A stretch of 64,000 nt of DNA. Source: Legionella beliardensis (lineage in GTDB: Bacteria > Pseudomonadota > Gammaproteobacteria > Legionellales > Legionellaceae). The position numbers were made by a program, and so were the translations under genes. Below are positions 26,117 to 35,876 of the stretch, one piece after another. Numbering within the stretch: the stretch's first letter is position 1; each line of letters begins with the position of its first letter. Below the pieces are notes generated by a model. It was not told the origin of the DNA, did not search any database, and saw only the letters and a program-made list of their open reading frames with translations. The stretch covers positions 1 to 64,000 of the forward strand of contig NZ_UGNV01000002.1 of NCBI RefSeq assembly GCF_900452395.1, in the 5' to 3' direction.

Positions 26117-26956
26117 CTACGGGCTATTATTAATATCATAAATACAAATTGAGTCCGGCGTTGCTTTTTGTTTGGCAGCATAACAAGCTCTATCCGCTTC
26201 TTTAATAACCTCAAAAATAGAAGAAGAATGGGCATGAAGTTGCGAAATACCTATAGAGCAACTGATTGTTATGTGCTCGTTAGAAAGTAGTTGCTGAGTC
26301 AGCTCAATAATGTCTTTGGCAATGCGACATGCTTCATCTATGGACACGTTTTCCATTAATAAAATAAATTCATCCCCACCATAGCGAGCAACAATATCGC
26401 CTTTTCGTAATCGCTGTTTTAATAATTGACCAAAATTTTTTAATACCAAATCCCCTGCATCATGGCCATAGCAGTCATTAACTAATTTAAAATTATCCAT
26501 ATCAATAAATAAAATCACGAGTGTTTTATTCGTGCGTTTTATTGCCTGAAATCGCGTATTAAGCACGTCGAAAAGATGGTCGCGCGTGTTGCAGCCTGTT
26601 AGCCCATCATGCTTAATACGATGCTCAAGCGCTTCAAATCGAGAGGTTAACTCATCCATGCTTTCTATTTTTTTAATCGTCTTTGTCATTAATTGACAGG
26701 ATAAATAAATATAAAACCCACCGAGTAAAAAAATAGTTGCATAAAAATAATTAAGGCAATGAGGGTCAATATAAATACCATATAAAATACAACCACTGTA
26801 ACCTAAAATAAAAAATCCAATCAGACATAAATAGGCGAGCCAATAATGTTGATAGATTTTGGTATGCTTAAGCAATCTTTGGATTAAATGTCCTCCTTTT
26901 AAAAGAAATAAAACACCTAAAATAATCATTGTTGTAGGAATAAAAAGAGTGTTCAT
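26117..26956 (-). CDS. Membrane-associated diguanylate cyclase (GGDEF)
   Basis: 279 residues from ATG 26956; a TTG at 26968 is an alternative with a closer AAGGA site. Three hydrophobic segments occupy roughly residues 3-25, 38-60 and 66-90. A GGDEF domain follows with HDGLTGCNTRDHLF, FIDMDNFKLVND and the active-site RYGGDEF. An allosteric I-site RKGD lies five residues before GGDEF, so product inhibition is expected. It makes cyclic di-GMP from GTP at the inner membrane. There is no partner phosphodiesterase in the window. Confidence 0.9.
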   Translation of the reverse strand: MNTLFIPTTMIILGVLFLLKGGHLIQRLLKHTKIYQHYWLAYLCLIGFFILGYSGCILYGIYIDPHCLNYFYATIFLLGGFYIYLSCQLMTKTIKKIESMDELTSRFEALEHRIKHDGLTGCNTRDHLFDVLNTRFQAIKRTNKTLVILFIDMDNFKLVNDCYGHDAGDLVLKNFGQLLKQRLRKGDIVARYGGDEFILLMENVSIDEACRIAKDIIELTQQLLSNEHITISCSIGISQLHAHSSSIFEVIKEADRACYAAKQKATPDSICIYDINNSP

Positions 26957-27148
26957 TTTATCACGCAATTAATCCTTTTGTTATTATTCAGTATAAGGTC
27001 TTAATAGTCTTTTGCCAGTGCAGCCGGGTCATTTCTTAAAATAAAACGTCATTTAAGAGGCGTAAAAACACCTCTCTAACCTTTGCTCTTTCTTTAAAAA
27101 GGTCTATTGTTAAAGAGACTTAAATTAAACAGTTAACAAGGAGCGTTT

Positions 27149-27550
27149 ATGTTTAAAAAAACACTTATCGCAAGCACACTTGCGATTTCATTTCTACTGC
27201 CTATAGCCACCTGGGCTGAGGATAATGGCCCTTGCATGTCAGGCTCAATGTCAACATGTCAATCCATGATGGATAAAATGATGATGGAGAAGTTAGGTAA
27301 AAAAGACAACCAATACGATAAACGCTTTATTGACCTTATGATTCCGCATCATGAAGCCGCCATTATGATGGCGAAAGATGCACTAAATAATGCAACGCAC
27401 CCTGAAATTAAAGAGATGGCACAAAAAATTATTGACGCGCAAGAAAAAGAAATTCAGCAGTTAAAAGCATGGCGTTCGCAATGGTATGGCAGTAACCAAT
27501 CAAGCGAGCAGTCTAGTGGGCAATCTACCGATAATCATATGTCACACTAA
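27149..27550 (+). CDS. Periplasmic DUF305 protein, copper-associated
   Basis: 133 residues: signal peptide (1-23, cleavage near TWA-E), a Met-rich stretch (SMMDKMMMEKLG) and the DUF305 motif FIDLMIPHHEAAIMMAKDAL, whose paired histidines and methionines probably bind metal. The tail is Ser/Gln/His-rich. AAGGAG precedes the ATG. It forms a pair with the Cys-rich protein 22 bp downstream at the edge of the copper island, so a periplasmic copper-handling role is inferred. Confidence 0.82.
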   Translation: MFKKTLIASTLAISFLLPIATWAEDNGPCMSGSMSTCQSMMDKMMMEKLGKKDNQYDKRFIDLMIPHHEAAIMMAKDALNNATHPEIKEMAQKIIDAQEKEIQQLKAWRSQWYGSNQSSEQSSGQSTDNHMSH

Positions 27551-27572
27551 CCATTAAACCAAGGAAGATAAC

Positions 27573-27905
27573 ATGACACACCACCAATATGAATCATGCA
27601 TTAAAGCATGTCAGATGTGTGCCGTAGAATGCGAACATTGTGCCGCGGCTTGTAGTAAAGAAGATAAAGCAAAAGCCCTCGCTCAGTGCATCTCGCTTGA
27701 CCATGACTGTGCTGCAATTTGTGCCCTTGCCGTTGAAATGATGGCGCGTGGCTCTCAGTTTGTAAAAGAAGTATGTCGATTATGCGCTACAATCTGTCGG
27801 GCTTGTGGCGATGAATGTAGCAAACATCAGCACATGGAACATTGCAAACACTGTGCAAAAGCATGCTATCAGTGCGCAGAGGAATGTGAAAAGATGGTTT
27901 CTTGA
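27573..27905 (+). CDS. Four-helix-bundle copper-storage-like protein (Csp/DUF326)
   Basis: 110 residues with about 18 cysteines in CxxxC and CxxC spacings along predicted helices (CIKACQMCAVECEHCAAAC, CRLCATICRACGDEC, CKHCAKACYQCAEEC). No signal peptide is present, so this is a cytosolic Csp3-like protein able to bind many Cu(I) ions inside the bundle. Co-transcribed with the DUF305 gene and followed by a hairpin terminator. Confidence 0.88.
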   Translation: MTHHQYESCIKACQMCAVECEHCAAACSKEDKAKALAQCISLDHDCAAICALAVEMMARGSQFVKEVCRLCATICRACGDECSKHQHMEHCKHCAKACYQCAEECEKMVS

Positions 27906-27919
27906 TTAAGCCATAACAT

Positions 27920-27950
27920 GCCATTGTATTGATGACAATGGCGTATTTAT
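27920..27950 (+). terminator. Hairpin terminator after the copper-storage gene
   Basis: GCCATTGT (27920-27927) pairs with ACAATGGC (27935-27942) across a 7-nt loop, followed by a T-rich stretch. A near copy occurs at 29258-29280. Confidence 0.5.
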
Positions 27951-28029
27951 TCCATGTGAAAAAAAGTTAAAGACGAAAGTGATTTCCTAATCTATCTATT
28001 CTAAATTGACAAGAAAATAGGTGTAAAAA

Positions 28030-29089
28030 TTATTTATGATCATGTCTGTGATGCACATCAGGATAATGAGGGTGTGAATGCTTTATCGCCTCATGATGAT
28101 GGTTATGTGTATGGGGCTCCTTGCCATCCCAAAGAAAAGCATGTGAATGTTGGTGGTGTTCGTCATGAGTATGACTGTGACTATGCGCTAGTGGCTCATG
28201 CGTATGTTCATGCTCATGATGTTCGGTGAGATGTAGCCACACACCAATCCCCCATTAATCCAGATGCAATCCAAAATGTCATAAACGTATTTTCATGAAA
28301 AAATAAAATGGCAATTGCCGCACCAATAAAAGGGGCTGTCGAAAAATATGCACCTGTTCTGGCAGTGCCTAAGGCTCGTAAAGCAAGAACAAATAAAACA
28401 AGGCTTGCACCATAACCAATAAATCCAACCAATACAGCATAAACGGTTGTCGAGAAGGCAGGCAAGGTTAATCCAAAGCAAAGCGCCAAGCTTATACTCA
28501 CGATACCTGAAACAAGCCCTTTGCTTCCTGCAATAAAAAAAGGGTCACCCGTAGAGACTTTGCGTGTGAGATTATTGTCAATAGCCCAACAAAGACACGC
28601 CCCTGCAATAGCAATTGGCCCAAACAGATTATAGGCTGTTGCTTGACCTTGAGGCCATGATAATAAGACGCCACCTACAACAATCAAAAACATGCCAAGT
28701 ATAATTCGTGGGGCTGTATTTTCTTTAAAAACAAGCCAGGCTAATAAAGCGGTGAGTACGGCTTCAAGATTTAATAATAAAGAGGCTGTTGCAGAGCTCG
28801 TTTGCTGTAAGCCAACCATTAATAATATAGGGCCTAAAATGCCGCCAAAACCAATAGCAGCCAACAACCAAGTCCAATCGTCTTTGACTAACCCCGAAGT
28901 TTGCCAACCGCGGTCTTTAATAAAGCGCACTAGCGTTAACCCAATACCACTACCCGCATACAACAAGCCAGCCAGTAACAAAGGCGAGATTTGCCCAACA
29001 AGTTCTTTGGCAAAGGGGGTGCTGCCACCAAAAAACACAGCAGCGCCTAAAGCGGCTAAGGTTGGAGACAACGCTCGTATACGTACCAT
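28030..29089 (-). pseudogene. EamA/DMT-family transporter with histidine-rich C-terminal tail (one frameshift)
   Basis: The N-terminal 285 residues show about ten hydrophobic segments in two EamA repeats (for example AALGAAVFFGGSTPFAKELVG and SSATASLLLNLEAVLTALLAW). In the next frame the protein continues GVWLHLTEHHEHEHTHEP into a tail of about 65 residues with more than 20 histidines, ending HHRHDHK. The frames join if the C5 run at 28249-28253 is read as C4 (ATG GGG ATT GGT). With the tail intact this would be a roughly 350-residue metabolite or metal transporter whose cytosolic tail binds metal, fitting its place in the copper island. As written the tail is lost. Confidence 0.78.
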
Positions 29090-29090
29090 T

Positions 29091-29375
29091 TAGACTTTCT
29101 TCTGGAAAATAAATCAATTATAGCATCACTTGGTAGGCGATTGTGACTACAACCCTCTATTCCCTGACGTATGAATTCAGCAAACATCACGAGATGGACC
29201 ACAGCAAACACGGGATAAAAACATCAAAAGCGATAGCGTCTTAATTAAAGGTTAACCGCCACTGTATTGAAGACAATGGCGTGTTTTATCAGGATAAAAA
29301 AATTTAAAGGCTAACGTAGCCACCTAACAGCAAGAAACAAACGTATTTTTAAGCAAATAACGGCGTTACTTTCTT
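29091..29375. other. Intergenic region with repeated hairpin
   Basis: 285 bp without an open frame. It contains a second copy of the hairpin found at 27920 (GCCACTGT at 29258-29265 pairing with ACAATGGC at 29273-29280). It probably serves as a terminator between the DUF4156 gene (leftward) and the divergent DMT promoter region. Confidence 0.4.
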
Positions 29376-29738
29376 TTATCGCCTGCATTGATAAGCTATA
29401 CCTTCTAAGGTATGGGTGTCTACTGAATGTGTTTTGGGGTTGCCCGTATACGTTGCTTTGTCACTGGTAATAACCACCGTATTACCCCCTAATTGCGCAG
29501 TCTTATTTTTCAGCATATTCACTTCATCTTGATATAAATGCTCATGCGATTGATAGGCTTGACTGACCCCATTGACATCAGAGGCCATTATTTTGCCTAA
29601 ATTTTTACACTGTTTAATCGCTGCCTGTGATTGAGCAACAGTGACAAGGTGTGCTTCAGGCAATAGCGCTGCATTATTACTGCAACCCGCCAGTGCCAGA
29701 AATACAGCAGGTAAAGTACTATACGTGATTTTTCTCAT
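29376..29738 (-). CDS. DUF4156-like lipoprotein
   Basis: 120 residues with lipobox LALAGC (Cys19). The body KQCKNLGKIMASDVNG, NMLKNKTAQLGGNTVVITSD and a final AYQC are typical of the DUF4156 group of small envelope lipoproteins. Two cysteines (about 43 and 118) may form a disulfide. It lies downstream of the multicopper oxidase in the same direction with a 39-bp gap, so it may be the last gene of the metal operon. Function unknown. Confidence 0.75.
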   Translation of the reverse strand: MRKITYSTLPAVFLALAGCSNNAALLPEAHLVTVAQSQAAIKQCKNLGKIMASDVNGVSQAYQSHEHLYQDEVNMLKNKTAQLGGNTVVITSDKATYTGNPKTHSVDTHTLEGIAYQCRR

Positions 29739-29777
29739 GTTAATTAACTCTCCTTTTATTTAAATCCATTTATACCT

Positions 29778-31235
29778 TTAATGTGTCGCGTGTTGCATGG
29801 TTAAAGCAGGTGCCTTAACACCTGGATAACTCATAATCGTCATCATGCCACTTTCCTGATGATAGAGCATATGACAATGCAGCATCCAGTTGCCTGGGTT
29901 ATCCGTATCAAATTGTACTTTAACTGTGGAGTTAGGTCGTACTAAAACGGTGTCATGGAGCAATCCGCCATCAATTTTTTTACCATCAATTTCAGTGACT
30001 TCAAACACGTGACCATGCAGATGCATCGGATGGGCCATCATCGTCTTGTTATTAAATACCATTTCCACTCGTTTATTGTCACTCACCTTTAATGGATTAA
30101 TCTTAGGCCACACCTGATTATTGATTGTCCAAACATAGTGCATCATGTCGCCTTCTAAATTAACTATTAACGTTTGGCCAGGCGCTTTTTTTGCTAAAGG
30201 CGTTGCCGCTTTAAACTGAAATTCTTGGTCATAGTTAAGCGCCCCTGCTGTGAATGCAGCTCGTTCATTAAGCATAGGAACTTTAGCCTTGGGCGTTGCT
30301 AAAATAAGGCCTGTTTGCAAATTCGTACCCTCTCCTTGTGCCAAGATAGGATAAGCATTTTCGCCTGCTGGAATGGTAACTATGACATCAAGACGTTGGC
30401 CTACGGCCAGCTGAAACTGATTGCCTTTCACAGGCTTAATCGCTTCACCGTCAATCGCAATTGCAACTCCTGCTAGAAGGCCCGTGTTTATAAAAAAATT
30501 AGTCATGGCAGCGCCTGCGATAAAACGCAAACGTACCTTATCGCCTGGCTTAACTTGGATGACCTCAGGATTTTTTAACGTCCGATAATTGGTTAAAAAC
30601 GCGTCATACGCCACATCATTTAAATCAGTCGCTGTTTGTTTTTTCATCGGCATGCCAGACATCCCATTACCATGTTGCATACCAGGCATGTTTCCTTTTT
30701 TTAACTCAGCAAAAATAACCTCAGGTTTTTTAAAACTAAAATCTCCAATAAACACTGTGACTTCTTTGCTAGACGGCACATCGCTCGGGTCAGCAATAAT
30801 CAACGGTGCGGATAAAAATTGCTGCACTTGTAAGTCATGATGCGAATGCATCCAATAAGTTCCGGCTTGCTTAAGCTTAAAGCGATAATGATACTCACCA
30901 CCGGCAGGAATGGGTGGCTGAGTGACATAAGGCACCCCGTCTTGATTATTAGGCACGATTAACCCATGCCAATGAAGCACCGTTGGTTTATCGGTTTGAT
31001 TTTTAACAACGACGTCAAACATCCCGCCTTTCATACCTCGATAACCCCACGTGCCATCCGGTTGCTCAATACGAAACAAATCCACACGCTTCCCATTGAC
31101 TTGGACTTGATATTTTTTAATAAGCAGTTGAGAAGGGGAGATTGTTTGAGTGGGCAAGGCGTTTGTCTCAGCAGACGCTACATTGAAAGCGAGCATGGTC
31201 AATACCATGCTCTTTAAAGTATGCGGTAATTGCAC
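29778..31235 (-). CDS. Multicopper oxidase (CopA/CueO type)
   Basis: 485 residues with signal peptide (1-22). Three cupredoxin domains carry all four copper motifs: LHWHGLIVP (about 92), YWMHSHHDLQ (about 130), HPMHLHGHVFEV (about 402) and the type-1 site WMLHCHMLYHQESGMM near the end. A Met-rich insert (MPGMQHGNGMSGMPM, about 185-200) is typical of copper-tolerance oxidases. It probably oxidises Cu(I) to the less toxic Cu(II) in the periplasm. The signal lacks an obvious twin-arginine, which is unusual for this family. It is followed by a small lipoprotein and preceded by the RND cluster. Confidence 0.9.
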   Translation of the reverse strand: MQLPHTLKSMVLTMLAFNVASAETNALPTQTISPSQLLIKKYQVQVNGKRVDLFRIEQPDGTWGYRGMKGGMFDVVVKNQTDKPTVLHWHGLIVPNNQDGVPYVTQPPIPAGGEYHYRFKLKQAGTYWMHSHHDLQVQQFLSAPLIIADPSDVPSSKEVTVFIGDFSFKKPEVIFAELKKGNMPGMQHGNGMSGMPMKKQTATDLNDVAYDAFLTNYRTLKNPEVIQVKPGDKVRLRFIAGAAMTNFFINTGLLAGVAIAIDGEAIKPVKGNQFQLAVGQRLDVIVTIPAGENAYPILAQGEGTNLQTGLILATPKAKVPMLNERAAFTAGALNYDQEFQFKAATPLAKKAPGQTLIVNLEGDMMHYVWTINNQVWPKINPLKVSDNKRVEMVFNNKTMMAHPMHLHGHVFEVTEIDGKKIDGGLLHDTVLVRPNSTVKVQFDTDNPGNWMLHCHMLYHQESGMMTIMSYPGVKAPALTMQHATH

Positions 31236-31247
31236 GATAAAAAATCC

Positions 31248-31700
31248 TTAATGAGAAACAGGTAGTTGATACAGTGCCCGCAATTGGTTTAACAGTTTTT
31301 GTAATTTAGCCCAATTAGCAAGCGTGCCTTCTTTATCATTGGCATCCCCTGTTTTATCAAGACGCCCAGCCAGTTGATTGATAAAGCCTAAGGTATCTTG
31401 CAGCGTTTTTTTCTGTTCTTGGGATAAATTCTTACTTAAAGGCGGCAGCCCATTGGCTAAATCGCGAATAGCAAAGGCATGTTCATGAACCAAGTTAAGC
31501 TTACCTTCCTTTATCGCTTGATTAAGGGCGGTGCTATGCTCATCAATGGCTTTCCAAAGAGCAGGCATGGTGGCAGGAATCGTGATTTTGGTTGTCTCAT
31601 GGGTCGTTGCAAAAAGCACGTCCGGACTTGCCAAAATTAAAAGACTAAGAAGAAGGCCAACCCCCCTAGAAAGGTTAGATTTAAATAGAATTCGTTTCAT
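31248..31700 (-). CDS. Periplasmic helical protein of the metal-efflux operon
   Basis: 150 residues. The signal peptide (about 1-31) is followed by an almost all-helical mature region (MPALWKAIDEHSTALNQAIKEGKLNLVHEHAFAIRDLANGLPPLSKNLSQEQ). Histidines in EHST and HEHAF could bind metal. It overlaps the end of the RND pump gene by 20 bp and precedes the multicopper oxidase by 12 bp. Similar small proteins accompany Cus/Czc-like clusters. I do not know a defined role. Confidence 0.6.
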   Translation of the reverse strand: MKRILFKSNLSRGVGLLLSLLILASPDVLFATTHETTKITIPATMPALWKAIDEHSTALNQAIKEGKLNLVHEHAFAIRDLANGLPPLSKNLSQEQKKTLQDTLGFINQLAGRLDKTGDANDKEGTLANWAKLQKLLNQLRALYQLPVSH

Positions 31701-34700
31701 TTAGTTTCTCCTGGTTGTGGTTTTCTAAAGACATCCGTCGTTCACGTCTTTTTTCAAGCGCATTATAAACCGTAGGTACCACAAACATGTTTAGCACCGT
31801 GGAAGTTAATAACCCACCTAATAACACTTGGGCTAAAGGGCGCTCGAGCTCTTTACCAGCGGGTGAACCCCAAAGCAGTGGGAAAAGACCTAACGCGGCT
31901 GTGGCTGCCGTCATCAACACCGGCACCAATCTATCCATCGTCCCCGCAATGACCACTTGCTCCCGTGTTTTGCCTTGCAAACGTAATTGATTATAGTGAC
32001 TGATTAGAATAATACCATTTCGCGCCGCAATCCCAAATAAGGTAATAAAACCAATCATGGCTGCCACACTCATCTCGCCACTGGCGAGATAGAGTGATAT
32101 GACCCCACCTATTAACGCTAAAGGTAAATTAAACATCACTAGTAATGCTTCTCTAAACGTGCCAAACGCTTTATAGAGTAAGATAAGCATAATAAAAATG
32201 ACTAACGCACCAAAACTTAAAATCACTCTGGATGCTTGCTGCTGACTTTCAAACTGGCCGCCATATTGAATAAAGTAACCTGCAGGCAGCTTAATTTTTT
32301 CTTGCACTTCTTGCGCTACCTCTTTAATGACACCCCCTAAGTCACGTCCTTGTACATTAAAACCAATGACTAATAACCGCTGTACATTTTCACGGTTAAT
32401 GGCAAAAGGCTCAGGCTGCACTTTAATTTCAGCAACGGCGCGAAGAGGAATTTGCCCTGGCTCGTTTTCAGTTTGGCTATGTGCATCAATCAGCATGTTT
32501 TGAATGGCTTTAATGTCATTACGGCCTGCTTTATCCATCCGAAGATATAAATCAAAGGTCCGTTGCCCTTCTAAAATACTTGAGACACTAACGCCATTTA
32601 AAAGGACTTGCACGTCTTCTGAAATCTGACCAACATTGACCCCATAGCGAGCGGCCTTTTCGCGGTCAATGTTAATGATTAATTGTGGCACATTAATCTG
32701 TTGCTCTTTATTCACATCAACCACCCCTGGCACTGATTTTAATACAGCTTCAAGCGATTGCCCCAATTCATTTAAGGTTGTTAAATTATCACCAAAGATT
32801 TTGACAGCAACTTGCGCTCGAACGCCAGACAACACCTCATCCATGCGATGTGCGATAAATTGCCCGACATTAAACACAGCACCCGGAATATTACTTAAAT
32901 CCGCACGAATATTTTTTAATAACTCATCTGGCGCCATTGATTTGTCTTTGTCAAAATCAAGGCGAACATCAAACTCACTCACATTAGGCGGGAGCGCATC
33001 TTCATCGAGCTCACTGCGGCCTGCGCGCTGCGCAATCGAGATAACTTGTGGGTAGCGCAGTAATGTTTTTTGCACCTGACTCCCTAGACGCATCGATTCG
33101 TCTAACGAGGTGCCGGGCAATGTGCTCATCGCAACAATAAAATTCCCCTCGTGAAACTCAGGTAGAAAAGAAGTGCCAAAAAAGGGAAGTAACGCCAAAG
33201 CAGCCAAAAAAGCAACAAGGGCCATCATAACGACGATTTTAACATGGGCTAAGCACCAGTGTAGAGCGGTTAAAAAATGACGTTTAAGCCATAACACAAA
33301 ACGCGTCTCCGTTTCGGCTTCCTGTTTTCCTTTTTGCTCTACTGTATAGTGACGTTCACTTTGAGGTAACGCATGAAGACTTATCTCTTGGTCTTCGCTT
33401 TTTTCTTTCGATTTGACCAATAGGAGATAACAAAGTGCCGGCACCATCGTAATGGACACGACAAGCGAGCCTAATACAGACGCAATATAGGCAATCGCTA
33501 ACGGGCTAAAAATACGCTCGGCAATCCCAGAGAGAAAGAAAATAGGCAAAAAGACCAGACTAATAATTATAGTGGCATAAACCACTGAGCCTCTGATTTC
33601 AAGGACTGCATCAAAGACGACTTCGATAGCGGGCAAAGGGTGTATGGCTTGGCGATTGACTCTTAAGCGATGCACCACATTTTCAACCGTAATAATCCCA
33701 TCATCCACCACCTCTCCTATCGCAATCGCCATACCACCTAACGTCATAGCGTTAATGCCAATTTTAAAATAGTGCAACACCAACAAGCCAATGACAAAGG
33801 ACACGGGCATCGCGAGAAACGTAATAAAAGAAGCTCGCCAATTCATTAAAAAAACAAAAAGTACCGCAATCACGATAATGGCGCCTTCAAGCAAAGCTCG
33901 CGTTAAATTCCGAATTGCCGATTCAATAAAATTAGCTTGGCGAAACACTTCCGTTTTTAACTCAACCCCAGGGGGTAAGGTTTGCTTGATAGTATTTAAC
34001 GCCTGCTCTACCTTAGCAGTCGTTGTCACTGTATCAGCGCCATAGGCTTTGGAGATGGTGCCAATCACGGCAGGCTTTCCATTATAGGCCCCGTCCCCTC
34101 GCTTAATTTCACCACCAAAAGAGACATTGGCCACATTGCCGATGGTAATAGGGATGCCTTTGCGTACCGTAATAGCCGTTTTTTTAATGTCTTCTAAGGA
34201 TTGAATTCGTCCAAGCGTGCCGACGACAAGCTCTGTACCTGACTGATGGACAAAAGCGCCGGGTACATTTTGGTTTGCGGTGGTTAAGGCTTGTCGTACC
34301 TCTTCAATGGTGATGCGATAAGCAAGCAGGCGTTCAGGAATTAAGCGTACTTGATATTGTTTAACGTCCCCCCCAATAGACACGACAGATGCAACCCCGC
34401 CTAGCGCAAGCAGACGTGGTCTAATCGTCCAATCCGAAATGGTGCGCAAGACTTCAGGCCCTGCTGTATCACTGATTAAGGCATATTTGATAAGCCAACC
34501 AACGGCTGAGGTCACTGGCAACATGACGGGTGGGTTAATGCCAGGCGGGAGGCGGCTTACCACTTGTTGAATGCGCTCATTAACCAATTGGCGGTTGCGA
34601 TAAATGTCAGTTTTATCATCAAAGACTACAATAATGGTTGATAAACCAACAGAGGTTTTAGAGCGTACACTCGCAACCCCGGGTGTGCCGTTAATAGCAC

Positions 34701-34911
34701 TTTCCAACGGGTAGGTAATAAGCGTTTCAACATCTTGTGTTGCCATGCCCGGTGCTTCGGTTTGCACGACCACCTGCGGAGGGGCGAATTCAGGAAACAC
34801 ATCCACGGGCATTTGTTTTAAGGTATAGCCGCCTAAGATACAAAGAATAAGTGTTAAGGCTAAAATGAGCAGGCGATTGTGAAGCGACCAGGCAATTAAT
34901 CGCGTAAACAT
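31681..34911 (-). CDS. Heavy-metal efflux RND inner-membrane pump (CusA/CzcA family)
   Basis: 1076 residues, the normal family length. The N-terminus LILALTLILCILGGYTLKQMPVDVFPEFAPPQVVVQTEAPG is diagnostic. The proton-relay helix is GGMAIAIGEVVDDGIITVENVVHRL (about 405-430), with the second-half helix near FITLFGIAARNGIILISHYNQL. The VVDD pattern differs from the canonical Cu/Ag (CusA) and Zn/Co (CzcA) signatures, so the metal is uncertain. The copper neighbours make Cu or Ag likely. It forms the tripartite pump with the adaptor and TolC-like genes upstream and abuts the adaptor gene. Confidence 0.92.
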   Translation of the reverse strand: MFTRLIAWSLHNRLLILALTLILCILGGYTLKQMPVDVFPEFAPPQVVVQTEAPGMATQDVETLITYPLESAINGTPGVASVRSKTSVGLSTIIVVFDDKTDIYRNRQLVNERIQQVVSRLPPGINPPVMLPVTSAVGWLIKYALISDTAGPEVLRTISDWTIRPRLLALGGVASVVSIGGDVKQYQVRLIPERLLAYRITIEEVRQALTTANQNVPGAFVHQSGTELVVGTLGRIQSLEDIKKTAITVRKGIPITIGNVANVSFGGEIKRGDGAYNGKPAVIGTISKAYGADTVTTTAKVEQALNTIKQTLPPGVELKTEVFRQANFIESAIRNLTRALLEGAIIVIAVLFVFLMNWRASFITFLAMPVSFVIGLLVLHYFKIGINAMTLGGMAIAIGEVVDDGIITVENVVHRLRVNRQAIHPLPAIEVVFDAVLEIRGSVVYATIIISLVFLPIFFLSGIAERIFSPLAIAYIASVLGSLVVSITMVPALCYLLLVKSKEKSEDQEISLHALPQSERHYTVEQKGKQEAETETRFVLWLKRHFLTALHWCLAHVKIVVMMALVAFLAALALLPFFGTSFLPEFHEGNFIVAMSTLPGTSLDESMRLGSQVQKTLLRYPQVISIAQRAGRSELDEDALPPNVSEFDVRLDFDKDKSMAPDELLKNIRADLSNIPGAVFNVGQFIAHRMDEVLSGVRAQVAVKIFGDNLTTLNELGQSLEAVLKSVPGVVDVNKEQQINVPQLIINIDREKAARYGVNVGQISEDVQVLLNGVSVSSILEGQRTFDLYLRMDKAGRNDIKAIQNMLIDAHSQTENEPGQIPLRAVAEIKVQPEPFAINRENVQRLLVIGFNVQGRDLGGVIKEVAQEVQEKIKLPAGYFIQYGGQFESQQQASRVILSFGALVIFIMLILLYKAFGTFREALLVMFNLPLALIGGVISLYLASGEMSVAAMIGFITLFGIAARNGIILISHYNQLRLQGKTREQVVIAGTMDRLVPVLMTAATAALGLFPLLWGSPAGKELERPLAQVLLGGLLTSTVLNMFVVPTVYNALEKRRERRMSLENHNQEKLNETNSI

Positions 34912-35876
34912 TAATGAGTTTCCTTTTGATTTGACTTAGAGGTGCTACCACTTAAAGACAGGGTATATAATTGGCGAGCCCCTTGGGTCACCACTTCGTC
35001 CCCTGGCACCAACCCTTCTTTAATTTCTGTGTAATTGTCATCACTTGCCCCAATGCGAACCACAGTGCGCTCATAACTGGCGCCTGATTTAACAAAAACA
35101 AACGTCTCATTATTGGCCTCAAGCAACGCATTATTAGGAATTGCAAGGGCCGCTTGTGTAAAACGAAGCACGACGTTTGCTTGCACAAACATACCAGGCT
35201 TTAATAAATCATTCTTATTCATTAAGCTAATTTGTACATTAATGCTACGTGTTACAGGATTTAAATTAGGCTCAATCAGTATGACCTTGCCTGGAAAAAC
35301 ATCACGCGGATAACTTAACGCATGAATGTTGACCTGTTGGCCTACTTTTATTTTCCCTAAATCTTCTTCATACACTTGCGCAATGACCAATAACTGTTCG
35401 CGATTACTGATGTGAAAGAGTACAGTATTAGGCTCAACAGCCTGTCCTAAATTCACATTCCGCGCATCAATAACGCCCGTGATGGGCGCTTTCACAGCCA
35501 CACTGGGTGGTGGGTCCCCTATTAGGCGCGACTGGACTGTTGCTAATGTCTGGCCTTTAGTCACTTTATCACCCAAATTCGCCACAATAGCCGTCACCGC
35601 CCCGCTAATGCGCACACTGACATCGGCCTGCAAATTAGGCAAGACTTGAATTTGTCCATTAAGCGGCAAAAATTCAGCCATCGGGCGCTTCATGACTTCA
35701 ACCACTTTAATGTCAAGTGCGGTTGTTTGTGCAGGCGTTAATGAAACCACTTGCGCAGGACCCGCATTATTAACTTCAATTTCATCACCATGGGCTAAAA
35801 CAAGAGCGGTATAAAAAAAAGCCCCAATCAGCAAAATACGGCGAAGATGTCGCAAAAGCACGGGTCCATTTATCAT
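34911..35876 (-). CDS. RND efflux periplasmic adaptor (CusB/CzcB-like membrane fusion protein)
   Basis: About 321 residues from ATG 35876, which overlaps the TolC-like stop as ATGA. The N-terminal signal is followed by AHGDEIEVNN. The lipoyl-like halves VSVRISGAVTAIVANLGDKVTKGQTLA and APITGVIDARNVNLGQAVEPNTVLF flank a very short hairpin. The beta-barrel portion (ALSYPRDVFPGKVILIEP) and membrane-proximal domain complete the fold. It links the inner-membrane pump to the outer-membrane channel. Confidence 0.9.
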   Translation of the reverse strand: MINGPVLLRHLRRILLIGAFFYTALVLAHGDEIEVNNAGPAQVVSLTPAQTTALDIKVVEVMKRPMAEFLPLNGQIQVLPNLQADVSVRISGAVTAIVANLGDKVTKGQTLATVQSRLIGDPPPSVAVKAPITGVIDARNVNLGQAVEPNTVLFHISNREQLLVIAQVYEEDLGKIKVGQQVNIHALSYPRDVFPGKVILIEPNLNPVTRSINVQISLMNKNDLLKPGMFVQANVVLRFTQAALAIPNNALLEANNETFVFVKSGASYERTVVRIGASDDNYTEIKEGLVPGDEVVTQGARQLYTLSLSGSTSKSNQKETH

